Below, piece by piece: positions 15,667 to 23,620 of a stretch of DNA of 28,117 nucleotides. Within the stretch, counting starts at the first letter, position 1. Each line of letters starts with the position of its first letter. The translations under genes were made by a program, and so were the position numbers. Source of the DNA: JBFWRI01 sp050248995 (GTDB lineage Bacteria; Pseudomonadota; Alphaproteobacteria; JAIXQD01); contig JBFWRI010000022.1 in NCBI GenBank assembly GCA_050248995.1, positions 1 to 28,117 of the forward strand. Direction: 5' to 3'. Below the pieces are notes generated by a model. The model was given only the letters and a program-made list of their open reading frames with translations. It did not search any database and was not told where the DNA came from.

Positions 15667-16333
15667 ATCCAGTCGCGACGATATAGCTTTCGCGGCTATC
15701 GGCGCGTGAGGCGGCGGGCTTGGCGTTCTTTACGGTCTTGAAGTTCTTTTTCAGCAGTTCGTTGTATTCCTTTTCGGCACCGCCTTGGAACAGCTTGCAG
15801 ACAAAGCTGCCGCCGGGCTTCAGGTTATTGATGGCGAAATCCAGCGCCAGTTCGGCCAACATCATGATGCGGATGTGATCGGTGCGCGCGTGGCCTGTGG
15901 TGCCGGCGGCGATATCCGACAGTACGACATCCAGCTTGCCGGGCCCGCAGGCTTCGGCCAGCAGTTCCAGCGCCTTGTCTTCGGTGAAATCGGATTCAAT
16001 TAAAATCGCGCCCTTGATGGGATCCATCGGCAGGATATCGATACCGACAACATGGCCCTTGGGGCCAACCTTCTTCAGTGCGACCTGCACCCAGCCGCCG
16101 GGCGCGGCGCCCAGATCGACAACACGCTGGCCGGCTTTTAGCAGGTGGAACTTCTCATCCAGCTGCTGCAGCTTGAACGCGGCGCGGCTGCGGAAACCGG
16201 CGGCCTGCGCCTCGGCCACATACGGGTCGTTCAGCTGGCGTTGTAGCCAGCGCTGTGATGAGGGCGAGAATTTCTTCGTCTTCTTCAGCTTTTCCTTCTG
16301 GCCGCGGCCGGATGTGTTCTTGAAGTCTGTCAT
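15656..16333 (-). CDS. rlmE: 23S rRNA U2552 2'-O-methyltransferase RlmE (FtsJ)
   Basis: RlmE methylates the ribose of U2552 in the A-loop of 23S rRNA during late 50S assembly. The 225-aa product has the Rossmann methyltransferase core with motif I VVDLGAAPGGW (about 71-81) and the K-D-K-E catalytic set: Lys in SRAAFKL (54), Asp in VLSDIAAG (about 140), Lys in CKLFQGG (about 182) and Glu in SRESYIVA (about 217). A basic N-terminal extension (GQKEKLKKTKKFSPSSQRWLQRQ) suits rRNA binding. The start overlaps the ppx stop by 4 nt (ATGA), so the two are cotranslated, an arrangement common in alphaproteobacteria. Confidence 0.95.
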   Translation of the reverse strand: MTDFKNTSGRGQKEKLKKTKKFSPSSQRWLQRQLNDPYVAEAQAAGFRSRAAFKLQQLDEKFHLLKAGQRVVDLGAAPGGWVQVALKKVGPKGHVVGIDILPMDPIKGAILIESDFTEDKALELLAEACGPGKLDVVLSDIAAGTTGHARTDHIRIMMLAELALDFAINNLKPGGSFVCKLFQGGAEKEYNELLKKNFKTVKNAKPAASRADSRESYIVATGFKG

Positions 16334-17328
16334 GACTGCTTTTTACCCATCAGGTCATATAAAATGCCTTCGCGCACGCCGCGATCAGCCACGCGGATGA
16401 CTTCGGCACCCCATGTGGTGGCGATGGCTTCGACAATGGCACAGCCGGCGATAATCAGGTCCGCGCGGTCGTGGCCAAGGGTGGGAATGGCGGCGCGCTC
16501 TTTGTAATCGAGCGCCCGCAGCTTGCGGAATATATCCAGCGCTTCATCCACTTTCAGGTGATAGCCGTCAACCAGTTCGCGCTTGTAAACCTGTAGATCC
16601 TGCACCAATGCGGCAATGGTGCTGACCGTGCCGGGGCAGCCGACGTACTGAATCTTGTCCTTGTTGGCGGCAACGTCGGGCGCGATGGCATTGGCGAACG
16701 GCTGCATGGCTTTTTTAATATCGTTGACCATGGTCTGATAGGTTTCTTCGGATACGCGGTCGCCGCCGTGGATTTCCGTCATTGCGCTGACGCCGAAGGG
16801 CAGGGATGTCTGCGCTTCGATGGTGACAGGGCCGCCGCCGGTTCTGGCCCACGCCAGCTCGGCGCTGCCGCCGCCGATATCGAAGTGGATGGCATAATCG
16901 TATTGCGGTTCGAACAGCGGCAGGCAGCCCTGCAGCGCCAGGCGCGCCTCTTCGGCGGCGCTGATGATTTCAACCTGCAGGCCGGTGGCCTTGCGCACAC
17001 GTTCAACGAAGATCGGTGCATTGGTGGCCTGCCGGCATGATTCGGTAGCGACAAGGCGGTAACGGGTGACGCCACGCCGCAGCATTTTGGCGTAACAGAT
17101 GGAGAGCGCTTCGAGCGTGCGGGCCATCGCGTCTTCGGAAAGTTTGGGGGTTTGCGACAAGCCCTCGCCAAGGCGGACAAGGCGCGAAAAGGCATCAATG
17201 ATCTCGGCGCGCAAAACGCCGCTGCCGGGCGTATCCTCAACACAGCGGGCGATCAGCAGGCGGCAGTTGTTGGTGCCGATATCCAGCGCCGCCAGCACGT
17301 CGCCTCGGGAAGGGGGTGACGTAAACAT
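16330..17328 (-). CDS. ppx: Ppx/GppA family exopolyphosphatase, short form
   Basis: The family hydrolyses terminal phosphates of polyphosphate or pppGpp. The 332-aa product has the actin-like ASKHA fold: phosphate-1 loop LAALDIGTNNCRLLIA (about 12-27), RYRLVATESCRQATN, phosphate-2 loop HFDIGGGSAELAW, and the C-terminal GCPGTVSTIAAL and RVADRGVREGILYDLM segments. It is much shorter than E. coli Ppx because it lacks the C-terminal HD-like domain. Short forms paired with rlmE are usual in alphaproteobacteria. Substrate choice between polyphosphate and pppGpp cannot be read from the sequence. Confidence 0.88.
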   Translation of the reverse strand: MFTSPPSRGDVLAALDIGTNNCRLLIARCVEDTPGSGVLRAEIIDAFSRLVRLGEGLSQTPKLSEDAMARTLEALSICYAKMLRRGVTRYRLVATESCRQATNAPIFVERVRKATGLQVEIISAAEEARLALQGCLPLFEPQYDYAIHFDIGGGSAELAWARTGGGPVTIEAQTSLPFGVSAMTEIHGGDRVSEETYQTMVNDIKKAMQPFANAIAPDVAANKDKIQYVGCPGTVSTIAALVQDLQVYKRELVDGYHLKVDEALDIFRKLRALDYKERAAIPTLGHDRADLIIAGCAIVEAIATTWGAEVIRVADRGVREGILYDLMGKKQS

Positions 17329-17410
17329 AGTAACCAGACCTAATTCAGTACGAAGTTAGGCTTACTATAACGGCTGGCGGATGCGGCGGCAAGCGGTGGT
17401 TATCGGGCGG

Positions 17411-17884
17411 TTATCTGGGTTCCTGACGGCGGATCAGGCCTTTACGCATTGCGTTGGCAAGAAATGTGTCTGCGATAATGAACACCTCGCGCGCATCATC
17501 CGAACGCTGGCCCGCATAGCCGGCCTCAACAACAAGCCGGGCCGTCGCGGTGGCTGCATCTTCGCGTATTTGCGACAGTTCAGCCCCTGTTGGTACAGCG
17601 CCATTGATCGTCAGAACCGCTTTTCGAAAGTACTCTGCTACTTTCGTGCGAAAAGCACTGGCCGCTGCGCTGCAAGCATCCGGCACAGTAACTGAACGTG
17701 ACTGCGCGTCCAGAAAACGCTGGGTCGTTTCAATCCAGAGCTGCGCGACGCCCAAAGCTGCCGGATCGGCGCCTTCCGATGAGTAAGCAGTGCGATCGTT
17801 CTCAAGCCTGCGAAAATCATGCATGTTATGCTGCATCAATACAGCTGTCGTGAGCCTGATTTCAGCGTTCATGTCGGCGGCCAT
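17411..17884 (-). CDS. Unrecognised helical protein, paralogue of upstream gene
   Basis: The 157-aa product starts at ATG 17884, preceded by AAGGAA. It appears all-helical, with no signal peptide or membrane segment, and I recognise no named family. Its central and C-terminal parts line up with the gene just upstream at 17907-18374. VAQLWIETTQRFLDAQ matches VAAVWAAEQSKALGMA. VAEYFRKAVLTI...AATATARLV matches LHDYFTTAITAL...AAMETAKC. IIADTFLANAMRKGLI matches SIVDNFVVGLIRTKTI. The two genes are 22 nt apart and probably cotranscribed. Confidence 0.75.
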   Translation of the reverse strand: MAADMNAEIRLTTAVLMQHNMHDFRRLENDRTAYSSEGADPAALGVAQLWIETTQRFLDAQSRSVTVPDACSAAASAFRTKVAEYFRKAVLTINGAVPTGAELSQIREDAATATARLVVEAGYAGQRSDDAREVFIIADTFLANAMRKGLIRRQEPR

Positions 17885-17906
17885 CGTCTTATTCCTTCTT
17901 CATAAG

Positions 17907-18374
17907 TTAGCCATTCACACAGGAAATGGTCTTGGTTCTGATAAGCCCGACGACAAAGTTATCGACGATGCTGAAAGGCGCGCAAGCGGCATCATTGTCG
18001 GTATTGTTTGGTCCACAGCATTTGGCTGTTTCCATTGCTGCTTCAAAGCGAGCGGCCATCAGGTCTTTGGCACTAACCCCTTTGTCGCCTTCAAGGGCTG
18101 TAATCGCAGTTGTAAAATAGTCGTGCAGTTTTTTAAGGCATGTCTCGCTAAGCTTCTCATTAGCAACGTTATTCAGTTTGATCGCCATGCCCAGCGCCTT
18201 TGACTGTTCCGCAGCCCATACGGCTGCCACAAGTTTAGCGTTATCATGGGTATTCCACGGGCCAAGCAAAACGTTATCCGACGTGGTCAGCATTTCGCTG
18301 ACCGGGATAAAATGGTCATCGGAAGCGCCAAGCAGGCTGACGGCCTTTACATAAATATAATCGGGAGCGTTCAT
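17907..18374 (-). CDS. Unrecognised helical protein, first of a paralogous pair
   Basis: About 155 aa from ATG 18374 (MNAPDYIYVKAVSLL), chosen because AAAGGTC precedes it; an upstream in-frame start at 18419 would add 15 residues. The chain is mostly helical with five cysteines. Four of them fall in the last 40 residues (KCCGPNNTDNDAACAPF and SCVNG). It has no export signal, so they need not form disulfides. The C-terminal two-thirds aligns with the downstream gene at 17411-17884, suggesting an old tandem duplication. The function is unknown. The divergent neighbour is rsmB. Confidence 0.75.
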   Translation of the reverse strand: MNAPDYIYVKAVSLLGASDDHFIPVSEMLTTSDNVLLGPWNTHDNAKLVAAVWAAEQSKALGMAIKLNNVANEKLSETCLKKLHDYFTTAITALEGDKGVSAKDLMAARFEAAMETAKCCGPNNTDNDAACAPFSIVDNFVVGLIRTKTISCVNG

Positions 18375-18461
18375 TATAAGACCTTTATATCTTTTTGAAT
18401 CTATGCGCTTAGGTAGCAATTACAGTGGCTATTCTCAAGCAATATATATACTTTCAGGCCC

Positions 18462-19772
18462 ATGACGCCAAGTGCCCGTTTAGAAACGACTATTGCTGCG
18501 CTGGCCGAGATTGACGCCAAAAGCGCCCCTGCGGATTCGGTGCTAAGCGCCTTCTTTCGGGCGCGGCGGTATGTAGGCAGCAAAGACCGCGCTGCCATCG
18601 CCGGGAATGTGTACCGCATTTTACGCAGCGAAGCGCGGCTGACATGGTGGCTGGAAAACACCGGGCTGGAGAATGATGCCCGCGCACTGGCGCTGGCCGA
18701 TCAATTGCTGAACGAGCGCCTGCCGCTGGCGCAGCTGCATAACCTGTGTGACGGCAGCCAGTATGCGCCTGCCGAGATTTCGGCCGAAGAACATGCGGCG
18801 CTGAAGCAGATGAACGAACAGCCGCTGGAGCCTGCCGAGATGCCGGAACTGGTGGCGCTAGAGTGCCCGGAAGATGTGGCCCCTGTATTACGCGACATAT
18901 ACGGCGAACGGTTTGCCGAGGTATTGCGCGCGCTACAACAACCGGCGCCGATGGATGTACGGGTAAATACGCTGCGGGCCGATGCGGCGAAACTGCTGCC
19001 AGAGCTGAAAGCGGCTGGGATGGAAGCCGCGCCGGGCATTTACCTACCATACACGTTGCGTATTCATGGCCGTCCGAACCTGAACGCGCATCCGGCTTTC
19101 AGCACCGGCCTTGTGGAAGTGCAGGACGAAGGGTCGCAGCTGCTTGCGGCGCTGGTTGATGCGCAGCCGGGTATGCGTGTGTTTGATTTTTGCGCGGGCG
19201 CCGGTGGTAAAACATTGGCACTGGCTGCCACGATGCAAGGCAAGGGCCGCATTGTGGCGACTGATGTTTCAGACAGGCGCTTGCAGCGCGCTAAGCTGCG
19301 CCTGCGCCGCGCCGATGTGCAAACCGTTGAGCTGCATACGCTGGAAAACGAGAACGACCCGTGGCTGAAGCGCCATAAAGACGGGTTCGACCGCGTGCTG
19401 GTGGATGCACCTTGCACGGGCACCGGCACGTGGCGCCGCAACCCCGAAACGCGCTGGCGCAGCGGCGGCATTGGTCTTGATGAATTATTGCCGTTGCAGA
19501 AATCGATCCTGGCCGCGGCAGCGCGGCTGGTAAAGCCGGGCGGGCGCCTTATTTATGCCACCTGCAGCCTGCTGCCCGCTGAAAACGAGCGGCAGGTTGA
19601 GGATTTCTTAGCCGGGAACGATGTATTCTCGGTTGTGCCGGTGGCTGATATATGGGCAGACGTCGTTCCGGGTAAAGCCTGTCCGGTCAGCGGATCTTAC
19701 CTGCGGCTGGACCCGGCACAGCACGGTACCGACGGTTTTTTTGCCGCTGTACTGATGCGAAAGCAGGATTAG
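18462..19772 (+). CDS. rsmB: 16S rRNA m5C methyltransferase, RsmB/Sun family
   Basis: RsmB methylates C967 of 16S rRNA. The 436-aa product is close to the E. coli length. It has an N-terminal NusB-like helical region (about 1-140) and a RsmB-type PUA-like/linker segment (PMDVRVNTLRAD). The Rossmann methyltransferase core shows VFDFCAGAGGKTLALAA (AdoMet site), VDAPCTGTGTWRRNPETRW (Cys about 318) and LIYATCSLLPAENE (Cys about 368). The two cysteines are the pair used in m5C RNA methyltransferase catalysis. The start at ATG 18462 has a weak AGG upstream. The next gene begins one base after its stop. Confidence 0.9.
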   Translation: MTPSARLETTIAALAEIDAKSAPADSVLSAFFRARRYVGSKDRAAIAGNVYRILRSEARLTWWLENTGLENDARALALADQLLNERLPLAQLHNLCDGSQYAPAEISAEEHAALKQMNEQPLEPAEMPELVALECPEDVAPVLRDIYGERFAEVLRALQQPAPMDVRVNTLRADAAKLLPELKAAGMEAAPGIYLPYTLRIHGRPNLNAHPAFSTGLVEVQDEGSQLLAALVDAQPGMRVFDFCAGAGGKTLALAATMQGKGRIVATDVSDRRLQRAKLRLRRADVQTVELHTLENENDPWLKRHKDGFDRVLVDAPCTGTGTWRRNPETRWRSGGIGLDELLPLQKSILAAAARLVKPGGRLIYATCSLLPAENERQVEDFLAGNDVFSVVPVADIWADVVPGKACPVSGSYLRLDPAQHGTDGFFAAVLMRKQD

Positions 19773-19773
19773 A

Positions 19774-20262
19774 ATGATGGTTATGCGTTATCTGGTTTTT
19801 CTTTTGGCTGTCATCCTGCCGCTGCCGGCAGCGGCATCCGCGTGTTATGACAGCGAACAGGCGGCGGCCGAAGCGGCCATCCGCATCCATTCGGAAATCA
19901 TGGTGACGGCGCTGACCTGCCAGTATTCGCAAACCACCGGTGATGACCTGCGCAACGTGTATGTTGCATTCGGCCAGAAGCATAACGAGCGCCTGCGCCG
20001 GGCCGAGCAATCGATTATCGGTTATTACCAGAAGAAACAGGGCCGCGGTGTGGCCGAGCTGGACCGTTTGCGGACCATTCTGGGCAACGAATATGCCGAG
20101 CGCATCGCGGCCAAGGATCCGTTATCCTATTGTAAAATGGCGGCTGACAGTGTTGTGGCCGCGGGCCAGTGGACACCCGCCCAGTTCGAGCAGGCAATCC
20201 TGCGTGCCGCTGCATCATCATCTGCTACCGAGCCGCTGTGCACGCAGGTCGCGAAATACTGA
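19774..20262 (+). CDS. Secreted protein with four cysteines, unrecognised
   Basis: The 162-aa precursor begins with a clear Sec signal peptide: short basic start, hydrophobic YLVFLLAVILPL, then AAASA and a probable cleavage just before CYDSEQ. Three near-adjacent ATGs (19774, 19777, 19783) are possible. The mature part is helical with four cysteines (CYDSE, LTCQY, SYCKM, LCTQV), enough for two disulfides, consistent with a periplasmic location. The cysteine at or next to the cleavage site raises the possibility of a lipoprotein, but the preceding AAASA is not a good lipobox. It begins one base after the rsmB stop. No family is recognised. Confidence 0.75.
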   Translation: MMVMRYLVFLLAVILPLPAAASACYDSEQAAAEAAIRIHSEIMVTALTCQYSQTTGDDLRNVYVAFGQKHNERLRRAEQSIIGYYQKKQGRGVAELDRLRTILGNEYAERIAAKDPLSYCKMAADSVVAAGQWTPAQFEQAILRAAASSSATEPLCTQVAKY

Positions 20263-20323
20263 TTTTCCATGTTTGAAGGCGATTTCCCCGGGCTGACAGA
20301 TTGGCAAACCCGGCGTACCCTGC

Positions 20324-20345
20324 GTGGAAACAACGAGGTTTCCAC
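20324..20345 (+). promoter_or_regulatory. Perfect 8-bp inverted repeat abutting the permease start
   Basis: GTGGAAAC (20324-20331) and GTTTCCAC (20338-20345) flank the 6-nt AACGAG. The second arm ends at the base before the ATG at 20346. The likely ribosome-binding GAGG straddles loop and stem. It could be a 22-bp operator or an RNA hairpin controlling initiation. A second, weaker CCGGG...CCCGG pair lies just upstream. Confidence 0.6.
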
Positions 20346-21743
20346 ATGGCCATTACCTTTTTCCGCAAGAAATCAATCAGCGATATCACTGAATCGGCAA
20401 CTGAAGACGAGGGACTGAAGCGTTCGCTGAGTGCGACCGACCTGATCATGCTGGGTGTCGGCGGTACCATTGGCGCCGGTATTTTCGTGCTGACGGGGCA
20501 GGCGGCCGCCAACCATGCGGGCCCGGCCATTATCCTTTCGTTCGTGTTGGCGGGTATTGCCGCCGGTCTTGCTGCGTATTGCTATGCCGAGCTGGCATCG
20601 ATGATACCGGCGGCGGGCAGCGCCTATACTTATGCCTATGTATCGTTCGGCGAGCTGGTGGCGTGGATGATCGGCTGGCTGCTGATTCTTGAACTATCGT
20701 TCGGCGCGGCGGCGGTGGCCATCGGCTGGTCGGGGTATGTTAAAAGCTTCCTTGCCGGGTTCGGATTCGAGATGCCTGCGATGTGGGCATCGTCGATGTT
20801 TGTTGATGAAGGCGGCGGTTTCAACATACTGGCGGCGCTGAATATCCTTGCCGTCAGCGCCATTCTGTACCGTGGCATGAAGGTTTCTTCGGTCGTTAAT
20901 AGCATCATCGTGGTAGTGAAAGTCGCTGTTATCCTGATGTTTGTCTTCGCGGCGGGGGCCTATGTAGACCCTGCTCATTACGAGCCTTTCATGCCGTTCG
21001 GCTTCAGCGGTGCGGTAACAGGCGCCGCCGTTGTGTTCTTTGCCTATCTTGGCTTTGATATCGTCGCCACGACAGCGCAGGAAGCCAAGAATCCACAGCG
21101 CGATATGGCCAAGGGCATCCTTGGGTCGCTGGCCATTTGTACGGTGCTGTATCTGGCCGTTGCCGCTGTGCTGGTGGGCGTTATCCCCTATGCCGAGCTG
21201 AACGTGGCTGCGCCTATCGCCAAGGCTCTGGATCACCTGAACCTGTCGCAACTGTCGCCCTATATCAAGATCGGTGCCATCGCCGGCCTGACAACGGCCA
21301 TCATGGGCTTGCTGATCGGCCAGAACCGCATCTTCTATGCCATGGGTCGCGATGGGCTGCTGCCAAAGTGGACGGCCAGTGTGCACAAGCGTTTCCATTC
21401 GCCGCACAAGACAACGGCGGCGGTGGCTGTGCTGGTGGCGTTAATGAGCGGGCTGCTGCCGATCCATGCACTGGCCGAGCTGGTCAGCATCGGCACGCTG
21501 TTCGCTTTCACCATCGTGTGCGGCGGCGTGTTCTGGCTGCGCTATAAACAGCCAAATCAGGCGCGCGGCTTTAAGGCGCCGTTCTTCCCGTACCTGCCGA
21601 TTGCCGGCGTGCTGGTGAACATCTACCTGATGATCGGTCTGCCGTTCATCACGTGGACGTACTTCCTGATTTGGAGCGGTATCGGTCTGGTGGTGTATTT
21701 CGCCTATAGCGCGCGCCACAGCAAGCTGAACAGGAAGGCCTAG
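20346..21743 (+). CDS. APC-superfamily amino acid permease, CAT-like
   Basis: A 465-aa inner-membrane transporter of the amino acid-polyamine-organocation superfamily, most like the cationic amino acid transporter group. After a short cytosolic N-terminus (FFRKKSISDITE) comes the substrate-binding signature LGVGGTIGAGIFVLTG (about 36-51) in TM1. A conserved CYAELASMIPAAGSAYTYAYVSFGELVAWMIGW in TM3 follows, then FFAYLGFDIVATTAQEAKNPQRDMAKGI in TM6-7, and GQNRIFYAMGRDGLLPKW. About 12 to 14 helices are predicted. ATG 20346 is chosen because GAGG lies about 8 nt upstream and the family N-terminus fits; an upstream TTG at 20301 is unlikely. The substrate is not determinable, and the unlinked decarboxylase suggests only a loose amino acid theme. 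Confidence 0.92.
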   Translation: MAITFFRKKSISDITESATEDEGLKRSLSATDLIMLGVGGTIGAGIFVLTGQAAANHAGPAIILSFVLAGIAAGLAAYCYAELASMIPAAGSAYTYAYVSFGELVAWMIGWLLILELSFGAAAVAIGWSGYVKSFLAGFGFEMPAMWASSMFVDEGGGFNILAALNILAVSAILYRGMKVSSVVNSIIVVVKVAVILMFVFAAGAYVDPAHYEPFMPFGFSGAVTGAAVVFFAYLGFDIVATTAQEAKNPQRDMAKGILGSLAICTVLYLAVAAVLVGVIPYAELNVAAPIAKALDHLNLSQLSPYIKIGAIAGLTTAIMGLLIGQNRIFYAMGRDGLLPKWTASVHKRFHSPHKTTAAVAVLVALMSGLLPIHALAELVSIGTLFAFTIVCGGVFWLRYKQPNQARGFKAPFFPYLPIAGVLVNIYLMIGLPFITWTYFLIWSGIGLVVYFAYSARHSKLNRKA

Positions 21744-21758
21744 CAGCGGCGTTGACTT

Positions 21759-22277
21759 TTAAAGCTCGGCTTTGAAGCAGGCCTGATTGTGGAAATTGGG
21801 CTCGTCATCTTGATGGTCAAGCGCCCAGTATGTCAGCGTGCCGTCGGTTGATTCAATAACCGCAGCAAGATTCGCATCAACCGGTTCGCGTGTTTCAAGC
21901 GGTACATCAACAACCATTTCCAGTGTGTCGGCTGTCTGCTTTGCGATGCGCATCACAGGCTTGGTTTTTGGTGCGTTCGGCAGGCGCATGCGGTAATCGC
22001 CGAACTGGTAATGATCCCATGCGCCCGATGGCGCGAAGTTGAATTCGTGGTATTCGTCTTCGCCCAGCAGGCAATAGAACATCTCGAAGCAGGTATGCTT
22101 CCACAGGTCCAGCGTCGGCACGCCCGGTGCCGGCGCCGGAATGCGCAGACCGGCCATGTCGGCATTGAGCGTATATGTCAGGCGCAGCAAGCGTGGCTCG
22201 GGGCGTTCGGCATTCACCTGCAGGCTTTTAACCGCTGCGCACGAAGTGCCGGGGAAGGGTGTGAGTGTGTATTTCAT
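21759..22277 (-). CDS. DOMON-like domain protein
   Basis: The 172-aa product resembles bacterial DOMON-like proteins, recognised by LWKHTCFEMFYCLLGEDEYHEFNFAPSGAWDHYQFGDYRM in the middle and by a C-terminal VIESTDGTLTYWALDHQDDEPNFHNQACFKAEL. These beta-sandwich proteins have no established reaction, though related DOMON domains can bind haem or sugars. There is no signal peptide, so it is probably cytosolic. It overlaps the MazG-like gene by 4 nt (ATGA) and ends the long minus-strand run that begins near 26938. Confidence 0.82.
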   Translation of the reverse strand: MKYTLTPFPGTSCAAVKSLQVNAERPEPRLLRLTYTLNADMAGLRIPAPAPGVPTLDLWKHTCFEMFYCLLGEDEYHEFNFAPSGAWDHYQFGDYRMRLPNAPKTKPVMRIAKQTADTLEMVVDVPLETREPVDANLAAVIESTDGTLTYWALDHQDDEPNFHNQACFKAEL

Positions 22278-22771
22278 GACGCTGTTTTCCCGAATTCCTT
22301 GTAAGTTTCAAGCATGCCATCAAAATCCTTTTCGACAACCGGCGCAAGGTCGACTTTGCGCCAATGGGCGGGTTTTTGAACCTTGCCGAATTCGTTCCGC
22401 AGGGGCTGCCCGGTCACAGGGTCCAGTTTGTCGAAGTTGTTCTGGGTGATGGCGTTCCACGCCGCCGTAATATCGACGCCCAGCATATGCATCAGCGAGA
22501 TACCCAGCGCGGCGACGTCGTACGATTCCTTGACCAGATTCGCCAGCTTTTCCTTGTCTGGTGTGCCGTTGGCGCAGGTGACACGGAATTCTTCCATCGC
22601 CTCGGCCAGTTCGGCCATTTCCTCGGGCACCAGTTTATAAAACAGGTTCAGGCTGTGCGCACTGGGGCCGTGACCATAGGCAAGATCGATCTTCACGCAG
22701 TCGGCAATCACATCGGGGTTCTGCGCCAGATGGCGCTGCGAAAGTTGCTGTTTGGCGCCTGCACTGCTCAT
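22274..22771 (-). CDS. MazG-like nucleoside triphosphate pyrophosphohydrolase
   Basis: The 165-aa product has the all-alpha NTP pyrophosphatase metal-binding pattern: EExxE (E50, E51, E54 in PEEMAELAEAMEEF), then ExxD (E82, D85 in KESYDVAALG), and a later NNFDKLD helix carrying the Asn/Lys positions. Such enzymes cleave non-canonical or excess (d)NTPs to NMP and PPi, or phosphoribosyl-ATP in the HisE branch. The substrate is unclear here. The C-terminal NEFGKVQKPAHWRKVDL tail is seen in several phage and bacterial MazG-like proteins. It starts 3 nt after the upstream gene's stop and overlaps the DOMON-like gene by 4 nt, so it sits in a tight operon. Confidence 0.82.
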   Translation of the reverse strand: MSSAGAKQQLSQRHLAQNPDVIADCVKIDLAYGHGPSAHSLNLFYKLVPEEMAELAEAMEEFRVTCANGTPDKEKLANLVKESYDVAALGISLMHMLGVDITAAWNAITQNNFDKLDPVTGQPLRNEFGKVQKPAHWRKVDLAPVVEKDFDGMLETYKEFGKTAS

Positions 22772-22774
22772 GCT

Positions 22775-23611
22775 TTATTCGAAGTCCAGAATGGCATCAG
22801 CAACGCCAGTCAAGGCTTTGCTGAAATCGGCGCGACGGATGCAGTGCTTGTTCACAAGCCATGCCTTCTCTTGCAGGCCGTTGAATACAGCCATCGCTTC
22901 ATCGGCGTACCGGGTGACATCGTTAGTCGACACTTCAAAACCGATTGTTGTGAGGGGTTTGCCGCTAGCCGAGGCATGATTGCCGTTCAGGTACACGGGA
23001 ACCAGCGGTAAGCCGAAATACTGGAACATATCAAGTTTTAAGTCATCGAGATTGCGTCCGCTGCCACCCAAAAGTCTTTGCTCGAGTTGCAGCTCGATGT
23101 AAGGCGCATCTTTAACGTTGCGGTTGCCTGCTTCGCCGTTTTCAAACGCTTGAAAGACCAGCTTGTTCATAGGGCTTTCGGCGATAAGGTGGAATTTGCG
23201 GTTATCGCCGATAACAAGGCCACCACGCGCAGCGAGGTACTGGATACAGGTTGTATAGTTGTCATCACCCGGGATCATCAGGGTTGATTGCAGCAACCAT
23301 GCGATATGGCCGTTCAGGTCATCATAGCAGACACGATTGGCAAATTCCGGGGTCGGCGCTTCCTTAATGGCGGCAATCACATTGTTACGGTACGTATCGT
23401 ATGCCCATTGCTTGTGTGCTGGTTCGGGGTGGCTGCCGGTTGAAAGGGTGTCCGAATAGGCTCGTGTCAGAAAAAGGTACTGGCCATCCAGATCTTCTTC
23501 GTTGTAAAGCAGCCTGAACTTCATATCGAGTTCATTGGGGTTAGGCACATCACCATGAAGCTGCCGATCGAGCTCTAGCAACTTTTCCATTCTTTCTTTT
23601 CTTTGTCCCAT
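22775..23611 (-). CDS. Unrecognised 278-aa protein in the sspB-linked operon
   Basis: ATG 23611 follows TAGGAG, and the gene starts 9 nt after the stop of the 392-aa gene. It ends 3 nt before the MazG-like gene. The N-terminus is helical and charged (RKERMEKLLELDRQLHGD). The rest mixes helices and strands (DLNGHIAWLLQSTLMIPGDDNYTTCIQYLAARGGLVIGDNRKFHLI, LDDLKLDMFQYFGLPLVPVYLNGNH). No signal peptide, membrane helix or named family is evident. Tight packing with its neighbours implies joint expression, but gives no direct function. Confidence 0.8.
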   Translation of the reverse strand: MGQRKERMEKLLELDRQLHGDVPNPNELDMKFRLLYNEEDLDGQYLFLTRAYSDTLSTGSHPEPAHKQWAYDTYRNNVIAAIKEAPTPEFANRVCYDDLNGHIAWLLQSTLMIPGDDNYTTCIQYLAARGGLVIGDNRKFHLIAESPMNKLVFQAFENGEAGNRNVKDAPYIELQLEQRLLGGSGRNLDDLKLDMFQYFGLPLVPVYLNGNHASASGKPLTTIGFEVSTNDVTRYADEAMAVFNGLQEKAWLVNKHCIRRADFSKALTGVADAILDFE

Positions 23612-23620
23612 GGTGCGCTC

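Noticed and set aside
17790..18203. 137-codon plus-strand ORF with hydrophobic N-terminus
   Set aside because: It runs antisense to both members of the minus-strand paralogous pair, which have ribosome-binding sites and mutual similarity.
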